Assembly (NCBI RefSeq): GCF_041765605.1
Contig: NZ_CP168900.1
Location: 2,434,001-2,498,000, forward strand
Reading direction: 5' to 3'
From: Listeria monocytogenes
Lineage (GTDB): Bacteria > Bacillota > Bacilli > Lactobacillales > Listeriaceae
DNA length: 64,000 nucleotides
Part shown: positions 1 to 8,452 of the stretch, piece by piece
Layout of the letters: each line of letters begins with the position of its first letter
How positions within the stretch are numbered: the first letter of the stretch is position 1
Position numbers and translations under genes: made by a program
The notes under the pieces: model-generated
Told to the model about the DNA's origin: nothing
The model's database searches: none
What the model saw: the letters and a program-made list of their open reading frames with translations, nothing else

Positions 1-1297
1 ACTTGTAGCGGAGGATCCTGATAGGAAAATCGTTGTTGTTTCTGCACCAGGTAAACGTTTCAAGGAAGATACAAAAGTGACTGACCTACTTATTGATTGC
101 GCGGCAAAGGCACTTCTCGGGGAAGATACGAGTGAATTGTTTGAATCTGTCATTGCAAGATATGCGGGGATAGCGCTAGATACAGGGATGAGCGACGAAA
201 TTATCAATCAAATTCGCGCAGATTTACAAGCGACTATCTCATCAGACAAAAGCGATCCTGATAAATTTTTAGATCGAATGAAAGCAAGTGGCGAAGATAA
301 TAACGCAAAATTAATCGCCGCTTACTTTAAATTTAAAGGCTTAAACGCCAATTATATTAATCCAAAAGATGCCGGTTTACTTGTGACAAATGAACATGCT
401 AGCGCGCAAGTTTTACCAGAATCTTATGATCGTTTGTTTGCACTTCGAGAAAGAGAAGGCATTATTGTTTTCCCAGGATTTTTCGGTTATACGAAAGACG
501 GTGAAATTAGCACGTTTTCTAGAAGTGGCTCTGATATTACTGGAGCGATTGTGGCAAACGGCGCCCAAGCCGAGTTATACGAGAACTTTACGGATGTGGA
601 TGCAGTCTACGCAGTCAATCCCGCTATCGTGAAAAATCCGAAGAAAGTTCTTGAACTCACTTACCGGGAAATGCGTGAACTTTCATATGCTGGCTTCTCT
701 GTTTTTCATGATGAAGCTTTAATTCCGGCTTTTCATGCGGGTATTCCGGTGCATATTAAAAATACGAACAATCCTGATTCTTGTGGTACGCGTGTCGTTC
801 ATGAACGCGAAAATAACAATGGTCCAGTCGTTGGAATTGCTAGTGATGACGGCTTTTGTAGCATTTATATTAGTAAATATTTGATGAACCGAGAAATCGG
901 CTTCGGACGGAAAGTGCTGCAAATTCTGGAAGATGCTGGGTTGAACTATGAACATATGCCTTCTGGGATTGATGATTTAACGATTATTATTCGCGAAAAT
1001 CAGTTTGGCGAGGATACCGAGCAGACAATTATGTCTCGTTTGAAAGAAGAATTGAACGCAGATCAAGTGATTATGCAACACGGGATTTCGCTGATTATGG
1101 TTGTTGGTGAGACCATGCGCCATAATGTCGGGATTACATCTCGTGCTTCAAAAGCTTTATCCGATGCGAAAGTAAATATTGAAATGATTAATCAAGGTTC
1201 TTCTGAGGTAAGCATTATGTTTGGCGTGAAGGAAGAGCAGGAAAATACTGCGGTTCGCGCACTATATAATGAATTCTTTTCAGAAGTCTTAGTCTAA
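1..1297 (+). CDS. Aspartokinase, N-terminus missing at window edge
   Basis: Aspartate kinase phosphorylates L-aspartate in the first step of the lysine, threonine, methionine and diaminopimelate pathway. The reading frame is open from base 2 with no start codon, so the gene begins before the window; a GTG at 77 is internal. The visible part carries the kinase-domain stretch FPGFFGYTKDGEISTFSRSG followed by a C-terminal pair of ACT-like regulatory segments (for example GETMRHNVGITSRASKAL and NIEMINQGSSEVSIMFGV). A symmetrical terminator follows directly. The family is secure. Which isozyme it is, and which amino acid inhibits it, cannot be told from this fragment. Confidence 0.93.
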   Translation, partial: LVAEDPDRKIVVVSAPGKRFKEDTKVTDLLIDCAAKALLGEDTSELFESVIARYAGIALDTGMSDEIINQIRADLQATISSDKSDPDKFLDRMKASGEDNNAKLIAAYFKFKGLNANYINPKDAGLLVTNEHASAQVLPESYDRLFALREREGIIVFPGFFGYTKDGEISTFSRSGSDITGAIVANGAQAELYENFTDVDAVYAVNPAIVKNPKKVLELTYREMRELSYAGFSVFHDEALIPAFHAGIPVHIKNTNNPDSCGTRVVHERENNNGPVVGIASDDGFCSIYISKYLMNREIGFGRKVLQILEDAGLNYEHMPSGIDDLTIIIRENQFGEDTEQTIMSRLKEELNADQVIMQHGISLIMVVGETMRHNVGITSRASKALSDAKVNIEMINQGSSEVSIMFGVKEEQENTAVRALYNEFFSEVLV

Positions 1298-1300
1298 AAA

Positions 1301-1338
1301 AAACAAGTTTTTCATCAATAAGGATGAAAAACTTGTTT
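1301..1338. terminator. Bidirectional intrinsic terminator after aspartokinase
   Basis: A perfect 16-bp stem (1301-1316 with 1323-1338) has a 6-base loop and A/T tracts on both sides. It sits between the convergent aspartokinase and the minus-strand gene ending at 1343, so it can serve both. Confidence 0.85.
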
Positions 1339-1342
1339 TATA

Positions 1343-1735
1343 TTATTTAGTCACTTCTTCTAATTGATAGTCTTTGGCAATTATGTCAATAATATAATCA
1401 TAAGTGCTAACGCGGTAATGCTTAAAATCTTGAACGTTATAGTCATCTCTTATTTTCACTCGTTCATTGATTAAATCAGAATGCTGTATCTGTTCAAAAT
1501 TGCTCTGACTTGTTAACCAACTAGTACTCCATTTGCTTTTTTCGTATGTGTCAAGTTCGGTGGATGAGTGGAAAATAAACCCGTTAAAAATCATCTTTAG
1601 GAACATGCTTTCTTCAAGGTCTACTTCTATAGATAGTGTGAGTTGGTCAAGAGTTTGGTTTAAGCTGATAAGCCATATTTGGTCTCTGCCGTAAATTAGT
1701 TGGTTGTTGATTTTTATTGGGTGGGATGTTTCCAC
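1343..1735 (-). CDS. Hypothetical protein, 130 aa
   Basis: I do not recognise this family. The start is GTG at 1735, with GAAAGGAA about 10 bases upstream. The product is soluble, with no signal peptide or membrane helix, and alternates hydrophobic and acidic stretches; a central segment reads ESMFLKMIFNGFIFHS and the C-terminus is charged. The size and mixed beta-like composition would fit a small stand-alone domain such as an immunity or housekeeping protein, but no motif supports a function. It converges with aspartokinase across a shared terminator. Its base composition looks like ordinary Listeria DNA, unlike the AT-rich gene upstream of it. Confidence 0.7.
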   Translation of the reverse strand: METSHPIKINNQLIYGRDQIWLISLNQTLDQLTLSIEVDLEESMFLKMIFNGFIFHSSTELDTYEKSKWSTSWLTSQSNFEQIQHSDLINERVKIRDDYNVQDFKHYRVSTYDYIIDIIAKDYQLEEVTK

Positions 1736-1809
1736 AGATATACAATTCCTTTCGACGAGTAACTTACCTATTTTTACTACTATTCACTCTTTGAGCAGCT
1801 TTATTCACT

Positions 1810-1844
1810 AAGGTATTTTCCCCATAAATAATAAAAAATACCTT
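1810..1844. terminator. Hairpin downstream of the reverse transcriptase
   Basis: AAGGTATTTT at 1810-1819 pairs with AAAATACCTT at 1835-1844 around a 15-base AT loop. It lies just past the reverse transcriptase stop codon. There is no clear U-run on the minus strand after it, so it may be a weak terminator or a 3' stabilising hairpin. Confidence 0.5.
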
Positions 1845-1848
1845 TAAG

Positions 1849-3189
1849 TTAAATCTTAGTATGTATTTTATAACCTAGCATCTTTTCGATTTTCTTTTTT
1901 CGATTTTTTAGTTGATTCATTATTAAATTATTTGTATTTGGAGATATTTCATCAAATTTCTTTTGAGCTCTTTTTGCATATGAAATAAAGTTACCGTGAT
2001 TATTATAATTCTTTCCTAAATCTGTACACAATCCATAAATTTTTTTCTTATAAGGTAAATCAGTCAATTCTTTTTTTACTTTTACTTTCTGAGCAAACTT
2101 TATAAGTTTTTTTGCATTTCGGTAAAATTTATACGGACTCTTCCCTCTCATTTTAACTGTAGTGCCATCAAAAACGAAACCTAAATAATCTAAATGGCTT
2201 ACTTCATTGCTAATTATGTCAAAAATTTTATCATTCTCGTATAAATACAATCCTGTTTTATCTTTATGCAACTCTATTTTATATTCCGAAGCTACCCTTC
2301 TTGTATCAGTTTCAATCCTTCTAATTTTTTGCTCATTTACTATATCGCTTTTAGGGATAACTAGTATAAAATCATCTGAGTATCTTCTATATATCCCAGA
2401 AAATTCGTCGGCAATTTCTTTTAACTTCAAATCAAATTCCGATGCATATATATTTGCAAACACTGCGCTGATAGCACTTCCTTGAGGTATACCAAATTTA
2501 TTTTTATTATATAAAGTTTTGTTATCTTTTTGAAACTCTCTAAATTTAGAAATATTCTCAAAATAACTTTTTTTATTAGAGCTTTTGATACTTTCATCAC
2601 TTCCATATTTCTCATTCAAAAAACTTTTTTCATAATATCCATATTTAGTTATTGAACGAAACACATTAAACCAATCTTTTGACAGTCTTGGCTGATTCAA
2701 TACTTCCGCTAAATGTTTTTTTAGTAATTCGTGATTTATTTTATCAAAGTAGTTAGTGAAATCTCCAACTAATACATAAGCTTTCTTATACTTAACTGCT
2801 TGATTAATGATTTCGGCGGCAAAATCAATGTTAGATTTCCCTACTTTATTGTTTCGATATGCAGATACACAATCATCTATATCTTTTTCTATGCAAAATT
2901 CATTGTAAAAATCCTTGTTCAACATTTCTGCATAATATTTGTAAATAAAGTTATCCATATGTCCAGCATACATAATTACTCTATTTTTAGGCTTAATTGG
3001 CCGGTTGTTAAACTCTGGATTTTTTTCTTCTATTCTTTTTTCGAAAGACAATACATAACGTATTAACGGCAAAAAGCTATGTTTTCCAATCTTCGAACGA
3101 TTGGTTACATAGCTTTCTACATTTTCAATTTTAACTCTATGGTCAAAGTGCAAATAATTTTTTGTTTTATATTTTGTTGAATCTAGCAT
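1849..3189 (-). CDS. Solitary reverse transcriptase, candidate anti-phage (DRT/unknown-group) type
   Basis: A 446-residue RNA-directed DNA polymerase. Motif A is DFTNYFD at residues 143-149, motif B is GIPQGSA at 233-239, and motif C is YSDD at 270-273; the catalytic aspartates D143, D272 and D273 are present. A further block, YLGFVFDG, lies near residue 335, followed by a basic C-terminal helical region. No maturase X or endonuclease domain is visible and there is no neighbouring cas or integrase gene. The layout (single RT, about 450 aa, long structured leader) resembles defence-associated reverse transcriptases such as DRT2 or DRT9, or Abi-type enzymes, rather than group II intron proteins; the exact class is my inference and is not settled. 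The DNA is markedly AT-rich (about 29% GC in two hand-counted 60-base stretches, against about 40% in mrpA), which suggests acquisition. The ribosome binding site is weak (GGCG, about 13 bases upstream). Confidence 0.85.
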   Translation of the reverse strand: MLDSTKYKTKNYLHFDHRVKIENVESYVTNRSKIGKHSFLPLIRYVLSFEKRIEEKNPEFNNRPIKPKNRVIMYAGHMDNFIYKYYAEMLNKDFYNEFCIEKDIDDCVSAYRNNKVGKSNIDFAAEIINQAVKYKKAYVLVGDFTNYFDKINHELLKKHLAEVLNQPRLSKDWFNVFRSITKYGYYEKSFLNEKYGSDESIKSSNKKSYFENISKFREFQKDNKTLYNKNKFGIPQGSAISAVFANIYASEFDLKLKEIADEFSGIYRRYSDDFILVIPKSDIVNEQKIRRIETDTRRVASEYKIELHKDKTGLYLYENDKIFDIISNEVSHLDYLGFVFDGTTVKMRGKSPYKFYRNAKKLIKFAQKVKVKKELTDLPYKKKIYGLCTDLGKNYNNHGNFISYAKRAQKKFDEISPNTNNLIMNQLKNRKKKIEKMLGYKIHTKI

Positions 3190-3640
3190 CTTAAATTCAC
3201 GCCTTTTTTGGGAGCGGAAAGGGACAATAAGTTCGACACTTAATTAAAATCCCTTTCTGCGTCTCTTATAGGTCAATATTTCCATACCTATGACCATTTA
3301 ATGTATAGAAAGTCGAATGATTTAACTTATATGCTACAATGTAGTAAACGATAACTTGAAAGGAACTATATGTATGAAACTTATAATTACCTTAATTACC
3401 ATCTTATCAAACTGGTTAATTCGAGAATTGTTAATGATTCTTGAAGTTAACTTAAAGCAAATCTTAACCGACAAAGTCGATAAAATATTACTTGACAGTT
3501 TGAAACATTATATTCTGTATTCTATAAATACAGGCACGTTAATTTTATCACAAAACAAACATTTTTTAAAGAAAATAATACATATAAACTTCAATTATTT
3601 ATTCCATACTTTAAATAAATTTACATTCCCCATGCAAAAA
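3190..3640 (-). ncRNA. Structured leader upstream of the reverse transcriptase, candidate template/guide ncRNA
   Basis: About 450 bases without a convincing gene precede the RT. Read on the minus strand, two hairpins sit next to the start codon. One pairs GAAAGGGA (3249-3256) with TCCCTTTC (3217-3224), extended outward by GC/GC pairs, with a loop of about 25 bases. The other pairs ATAGGT (3286-3291) with ACCTAT (3268-3273). Neither is followed by a U-run, so they are not terminators. A possible promoter further upstream (TTTAAA, 17 bases, TAAAAT, near 3542-3570) would give a transcript of about 350 bases before the RT. DRT2, DRT9 and retron systems carry an upstream structured ncRNA as template. 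That this one does so is inference, and its ends are unknown. Confidence 0.4.
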
Positions 3641-3663
3641 GAGCACTTTCATAGAAAGTGCTC
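3641..3663 (-). terminator. Intrinsic terminator of the cyclophilin gene
   Basis: GAGCACTTTC pairs with GAAAGTGCTC around an ATA loop, followed on the minus strand by TTTTT. It lies 9 bases after the ppiB stop codon. Confidence 0.85.
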
Positions 3664-3671
3664 TTCATTCA

Positions 3672-4256
3672 TTATTTAATATTAATCTTCTCAATCACAA
3701 CATCATTCACTGGTTTATCTTGCATGCCAGTTGGTAGGTTGGCGATTTCGTCTACTACGTCCATGCCTTCGATTACGTGACCGAAAACTGTGTGGCGGCC
3801 GTCTAACCATGGTGTTCCGCCTTGTTTGTATGCTTCGATAATTTCTACTGGGAAGCCAGCTTGTTCCATTTGACCAAGCATGTCAGCAGGCATATCTGGT
3901 TTTTGAACGATGAAGAATTGGCTGCCGTTTGTGTTTGGACCAGCGTTTGCCATGGATAAAGCTCCGCGTAAGTTGAAAGCTTCTGTAGAGAATTCATCTT
4001 CAAAAGATTCGCCCCAAATACTTTCGCCACCAGTACCGCGGCCGTCTGGGTCGCCACCTTGGATCATGAATTCAGGAATAACACGGTGGAAAATAAGTCC
4101 ATCATAGTAGCCGTTTTTGGAATGTGTAACAAAGTTTTCTACTGTTTTTGGTGCAATTTCAGGGAACAATTTGATGCGAATAGTTCCTCGGTTTGTAATC
4201 ATTTCTGCTTCAATTTCGTTAGGTGCCACTTCTTTTGATAATTGTGGGTAAGTCAT
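3672..4256 (-). CDS. ppiB: Cyclophilin-type peptidyl-prolyl cis-trans isomerase
   Basis: Cytoplasmic PpiB catalyses cis-trans isomerisation of prolyl bonds during protein folding. The 194-residue protein shows the cyclophilin signature: [15 protein letters not shown] with the catalytic Arg, then [19 protein letters not shown], and [14 protein letters not shown] near the C-terminus. There is no signal peptide, so it is the intracellular form. The start is ATG at 4256, with AGAAGGAG upstream. It is transcribed alone toward the reverse transcriptase and ends in its own terminator. The family is certain; its specific clients are not known from sequence. Confidence 0.96.
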   Translation of the reverse strand: MTYPQLSKEVAPNEIEAEMITNRGTIRIKLFPEIAPKTVENFVTHSKNGYYDGLIFHRVIPEFMIQGGDPDGRGTGGESIWGESFEDEFSTEAFNLRGALSMANAGPNTNGSQFFIVQKPDMPADMLGQMEQAGFPVEIIEAYKQGGTPWLDGRHTVFGHVIEGMDVVDEIANLPTGMQDKPVNDVVIEKINIK

Positions 4257-4295
4257 ATTGTAAAAACTCCTTCTTTTGTTTTAATTTATTGTTTA

Positions 4296-4391
4296 CTAAC
4301 GTAGCCAAATAATAAGTAAATTAACAACGACAGCAATCAGATACAGTACTAGTATAACAGCTGAAACCCAAATGACAATTTTTTTAACCAA
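4296..4391 (-). CDS. Putative 31-aa single-pass membrane peptide
   Basis: A TTG start at 4391 is preceded by GAAGGA with about 9 bases of spacing and opens a 31-codon frame ending in TAG. The product starts MVKKIVIWV, continues as one uninterrupted hydrophobic helix of about 22 residues, and ends WLR. The basic N-terminus followed by a helix would place the C-terminus outside. It lies 40 bases upstream of ppiB on the same strand. No homolog is recognised. The SD, the start and the amphipathic composition support it, but its length leaves chance possible. Confidence 0.45.
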   Translation of the reverse strand: MVKKIVIWVSAVILVLYLIAVVVNLLIIWLR

Positions 4392-4487
4392 AAATGCACA
4401 TCCTTCACTTTATTTTTCATTCGCTATCTTTTATTCTATAATGAAAAGGACAGTTTTAACAATAATACGAATAGAGATGATTCTTTT

Positions 4488-5699
4488 ATGACAACTCGAA
4501 CACGGAATTTGTACATCTTAATGCTGGCAAACCTGTTGATGTCAGCCAGTATGACAATGATTATGCCGTTTTTATCTCTCTACATCGAAACATTTGGTGA
4601 TTACAGCAATGCCTATGTTCAAAGATGGGCCGGCTATATTTTTGGCGTAACTTTTTTAATTGCCTTTATTTTCTCGCCGATTTGGGGACGTATTGGTGAT
4701 AAGCACGGTTATAAAGGAATTTTGATTTTAACTTCGGTCGGTTTATCGGTTTGTATTTTTTTGATGGGATTTGCGCATTCTGTCACTTACTTACTGATTT
4801 TACGGATTTTTATGGGGGTTGTTACTGGTTTTATTGGTGTTAGTAATGCCTTTATTGCACGGCAAACTCCTCGTAATGAAGCTGGGAAAATTCTCGGTAC
4901 TTTGCAACTCGGAGGCGTGACTGGGATGCTGTTTGGTCCTCTGATTGGCGGCGCGATGGCGGATTTATTTGGCTTTAAAGATACCTTTACGATTACCGGG
5001 ATTGCGATGATGGTTGCGGCTTTGATTGTCGCTTTTGGTGTAAAGGAAATCCGTACAGAAGAACAAAAAGAAGCTGCCAAGGTCGTTTATTCTCGTCGTG
5101 CAGTTTTAAAACAAATTTTTACGCTACGAGTTCTATTCACGGTGATGGTTATTACTGCACTCATCCAAATTGCGAACTTTAGTGTTCAACCGTTGCTTGC
5201 GCTTTATGTAGGAGATATGACGCAATCAGACAATATTGCTTTCTTGTCAGGGTTGGCGTTTTCTGCGACGGGATTCGGGAACTTGGTGATGACGCGAAAA
5301 TGGGGACAGCTTGGAGACAAATATGGGTATGAGAAAATACTGAATATCTTGTTGATTATGGCGGCTGTTTTTGTTATTCCACAGGCATTCGCGACGAATC
5401 TTTGGGTCTTTATCTTCTTCCGCTTTTTATTCGGGATTGCGATTGGTGGTATGGTGCCATGTACGACAGCTTATATTCGGCTTGCGGCGCCTGGTGTTAT
5501 GCAAGGCGAAATGCTTGGCTATAATCAAAGTGCTCGCTTTTTAGGAAATGTTATCGGACCAATCCTCGGTGGGACGCTCGCTGGTTTCACAGGAATTCCG
5601 AGTGTGTTCTTATTTATGAGTTTTATGTTCCTCGTGGCATTTTTCATTTTGCTTTATGCCCTTCATTCCGACCGAAAACGGCATGTGAACGTGGATTGA
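4488..5699 (+). CDS. MFS multidrug-efflux-type transporter
   Basis: A 403-residue major facilitator superfamily protein with about 12 membrane helices. The loop between helices 2 and 3 carries the MFS motif GRIGDKHGYK, repeated in degenerate form in the second half as GQLGDKYGYE. Helix 5 carries the antiporter-type segment LGGVTGMLFGPLIGG, which points to drug:H+ antiport of the Bmr/NorA/PmrA class. The substrate cannot be deduced. It is monocistronic, starts at ATG 4488 with a weak ribosome binding site, and is closed by a strong terminator. Confidence 0.88.
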   Translation: MTTRTRNLYILMLANLLMSASMTMIMPFLSLYIETFGDYSNAYVQRWAGYIFGVTFLIAFIFSPIWGRIGDKHGYKGILILTSVGLSVCIFLMGFAHSVTYLLILRIFMGVVTGFIGVSNAFIARQTPRNEAGKILGTLQLGGVTGMLFGPLIGGAMADLFGFKDTFTITGIAMMVAALIVAFGVKEIRTEEQKEAAKVVYSRRAVLKQIFTLRVLFTVMVITALIQIANFSVQPLLALYVGDMTQSDNIAFLSGLAFSATGFGNLVMTRKWGQLGDKYGYEKILNILLIMAAVFVIPQAFATNLWVFIFFRFLFGIAIGGMVPCTTAYIRLAAPGVMQGEMLGYNQSARFLGNVIGPILGGTLAGFTGIPSVFLFMSFMFLVAFFILLYALHSDRKRHVNVD

Positions 5700-5704
5700 A
5701 TTTG

Positions 5705-5732
5705 ACAAACCTAAGTTTTTTCTTAGGTTTGT
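5705..5732 (+). terminator. Intrinsic terminator after the MFS gene
   Basis: ACAAACCTAAG pairs with CTTAGGTTTGT around a T-rich loop, followed by a run of T. Confidence 0.9.
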
Positions 5733-5823
5733 TTTTTTGTTCTTCCTATTAAATTGTTTTTTAAATTTCGGTAAATTGATTTATAAAGTTAAGTTTCCTG
5801 CCTTTTTTTCAGATAAAAAAGTA

Positions 5824-5832
5824 TGTTATAAT
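5824..5832 (+). promoter_or_regulatory. Extended -10 promoter of the mrp operon
   Basis: TGTTATAAT is a perfect extended -10 element; no good -35 is visible. The predicted transcript start near 5839 leaves a leader of about 205 bases before mrpA. The leader contains the hairpin AAGTAC (5846-5851) with GTACTT (about 5865-5870). No ORF with an SD was found in the rest of the 5734-6043 gap. Confidence 0.55.
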
Positions 5833-6043
5833 AAAAAATATAAAAAGTACGGCGTTTATTTGGGTACTTCGTGAATAGTAAGGTTGTTGAAATTTGATGA
5901 GTTAGCACGGTTTTCTAAAATTTTAGTTATAACTATGTTTCATTAAATGTAAGTACTTGCTTAAAAAATAATGATTTCCTGTTTTTATTTTCACATTTCC
6001 AGGATGAGTTTCCGTATAAAAATTCTTCGAGGAGGAGCCGATT

Positions 6044-8452
6044 TTGTCATTTCTTCATCTAGCAATTGTTCTGCCATTTATTGTGGCACTGCTAATTCCA
6101 CTTTTTTACCGGTGGACCAAACAAGTTCATACTGGCTGGTTAGTACTTCCAATTCCAGTGATTTTGTTTATTTACTTCTTAACATTTATCCCAAAAACGA
6201 TGGACGGGGCAACGATTGTTTCAATGCCTTGGATTCCCCGACTTGGGATTAATTTTACGGTAGTAGTAGATGGGCTTAGTTTGCTGTTTGCGCTACTTAT
6301 TACTGGGATTGGTTCACTCGTTACCTTTTACTCTATTTATTATTTAGGGAAAAAGAAAGAACGACTTAGCAATTTCTATACATTTTTATTTATTTTTATG
6401 ACGGCAATGCTTGGGGTTGTCTTGAGTGATAACTTGATTGTGTTGTATCTTTTCTGGGAGCTTACTTCCATTAGTTCGTTCTTATTGATTGGGTATTGGT
6501 ATCATCGTGAGCGTTCACGGTATGGGGCTCGTAAATCGATGATGATTACAGTCTTCGGCGGACTGATGATGCTTGGCGGATTTATTTTGCTTCATATTAT
6601 GAGCGATTCTTTTTCCATTCGGGAGATTATTAGTAACGCGGATGTAATTAGTAATAATAGTTTATTCATTCCCGCGATGATTCTTGTCTTGCTCGGGGCA
6701 TTTACGAAATCTGCGCAAGTTCCATTCCATATTTGGTTGCCGGATGCGATGGAAGCACCTACTCCGGTCAGTGCCTACCTCCACTCTGCTACGATGGTAA
6801 AAGCTGGGATTTATATTGTCGCTCGGTTCACGCCACTATTTGCAAGTTCGGGTGTATGGTTTTGGACGGTATCACTCGTTGGGATTACGACCCTTTTCTG
6901 GGGTTCACTTAATGCCACGAAGAAAAATGATTTAAAAGCAATTTTGGCTTATTCGACGATAAGTCAGCTTGGTCTCATTATGGCGCTTCTTGGTGTCGGC
7001 GCTGCTTCCCTTCACTTTGATACGCTTAGTGATGATATTTATGTGATGGCGATTGTCGCAGCTGTGTTCCATCTATTTAATCACGCGACGTTTAAAGGTA
7101 GCTTGTTTATGATGGTTGGGATTGTCGATCATGAAACAGGAACGCGGGATATTAGGCGACTTGGTGGTCTAATGCGCATCATGCCAATTACAGCAACGAT
7201 TGCTTTTATAGGAACGTTCGCAATGGCTGGGATTCCACCGTTTAATGGATTTCTAAGTAAAGAGATGTTTTTTGAAAGCATGGTAAATATTACGCAATTG
7301 CAATTGTTTGATGCAAGTACTTGGGGCGTTCTGCTCCCTGTTGTAGCTTGGGTTGCTAGTGTGTTTACGTTTGTTTATAGTATGATTATTTTCTTTAAAA
7401 CATTTACTGGAAAAGTGAAACCGTACTTACTTCCGAAAAAACCGCATGAAGCGCCATTCGGACTACTTTTACCACCGATTATTTTATCGATTTTCGTGGT
7501 GGGTATTGGTCTCTTCCCTAATTTAATTGCGGAGCCGATTTTGGAGCCTGCTGTAAGAGCAATTGTTCCTGGGCTTTCTACTGATTTCTCCATTCACATT
7601 AGTTTGTGGCACGGCTTTACGCCTGCTCTGTTAATGACGTTCGGTGTTGTTGCAGTGGGGATTGTCTTGTTTCTTACACATAAATACTGGAAACCTTGGA
7701 TTACGACTAAGGTTCCAAAAGCACTTCGAATTGGGAAAACGTATGATAATGGGATGTATTATTTAGAACAAGGCTCGTATCGTATGACGATGTTTATTAT
7801 GACTGGTTGGCTTCGGACTTACTTGAATTACATGTTATCGGCTTTTATTTTAATGATGGCTTCGGTCATGATTTTCACACAAGCACTTGATTTCAATTTC
7901 TCGAGTATGACGAAAGTAACAGTTGTTGATTTTGTTTTAGCGGCAGTTATTTTAGTGACGTTGGTTGGGATTGTCTTTTCCAAGTCGCGGATTACTTCGA
8001 TTATTTTACTTGGAGCAATGGGATACACGATTAGTATTTTCTTTGTTATCTCTAGAGCACCAGACCTTGCTTTAACACAGCTTATTATTGAAACTATTTC
8101 CGTTGTGCTTTATCTACTTGTGTTTTATCATCTTCCTCAGTTTAGTAATATTGAGGAAAAGCCGAAATGGTTATCAATGAAGACATTTTTGAGTATCGGG
8201 GTCGGTGTAATTATCACCCTTGTCTCTCTTTCAGCGTATAATACAACATTTTATGATTCGATTTCGAAGTACTATGTGGACAATGCTTATGTGGAAGCGG
8301 CGGGACGAAATATTGTAAATGTTATCTTAGTTGACTTCCGTGGTTTTGATACGATGTTTGAGACAGCTGTACTTTCGATTGCGGCGATTGGTATATACGC
8401 GATGATTAAATTACGACTGACGAAACGAGGTGAGAATGATGAAAACGAATGA
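6044..8452 (+). CDS. mrpA: Na+/H+ antiporter subunit MrpA
   Basis: Largest subunit of the seven-protein Mrp cation/proton antiporter, a membrane complex related to the antiporter modules of respiratory complex I. It exports Na+ and supports alkaline and salt tolerance. The 802-residue protein has some 20 membrane helices. Conserved proton-path residues are visible: E139 in LFWEL, K222 in FTKSAQ, H229 in PFHIWLPD, and the block APTPVSAYLHSATMVKAG. The C-terminal third is the MrpB/MbhD-like extension typical of MrpA. The start is TTG at 6044, set by GGAGGAG six bases upstream. It is the first gene of an operon in which the stop and start codons overlap or nearly touch. Confidence 0.96.
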   Translation: MSFLHLAIVLPFIVALLIPLFYRWTKQVHTGWLVLPIPVILFIYFLTFIPKTMDGATIVSMPWIPRLGINFTVVVDGLSLLFALLITGIGSLVTFYSIYYLGKKKERLSNFYTFLFIFMTAMLGVVLSDNLIVLYLFWELTSISSFLLIGYWYHRERSRYGARKSMMITVFGGLMMLGGFILLHIMSDSFSIREIISNADVISNNSLFIPAMILVLLGAFTKSAQVPFHIWLPDAMEAPTPVSAYLHSATMVKAGIYIVARFTPLFASSGVWFWTVSLVGITTLFWGSLNATKKNDLKAILAYSTISQLGLIMALLGVGAASLHFDTLSDDIYVMAIVAAVFHLFNHATFKGSLFMMVGIVDHETGTRDIRRLGGLMRIMPITATIAFIGTFAMAGIPPFNGFLSKEMFFESMVNITQLQLFDASTWGVLLPVVAWVASVFTFVYSMIIFFKTFTGKVKPYLLPKKPHEAPFGLLLPPIILSIFVVGIGLFPNLIAEPILEPAVRAIVPGLSTDFSIHISLWHGFTPALLMTFGVVAVGIVLFLTHKYWKPWITTKVPKALRIGKTYDNGMYYLEQGSYRMTMFIMTGWLRTYLNYMLSAFILMMASVMIFTQALDFNFSSMTKVTVVDFVLAAVILVTLVGIVFSKSRITSIILLGAMGYTISIFFVISRAPDLALTQLIIETISVVLYLLVFYHLPQFSNIEEKPKWLSMKTFLSIGVGVIITLVSLSAYNTTFYDSISKYYVDNAYVEAAGRNIVNVILVDFRGFDTMFETAVLSIAAIGIYAMIKLRLTKRGENDENE

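Noticed and set aside
1849-3189. Group II intron maturase
   Set aside because: No X or endonuclease domain, YSDD instead of the typical YADD, and no intron-like ends next to the gene.
3356-3679. 107-codon plus-strand frame upstream of the reverse transcriptase
   Set aside because: It runs through the ppiB terminator, is just AT-rich Ile/Leu/Lys text, and lies on the strand opposite the structured leader. An SD-like AAAGGA is present but the reading past a terminator argues against it.
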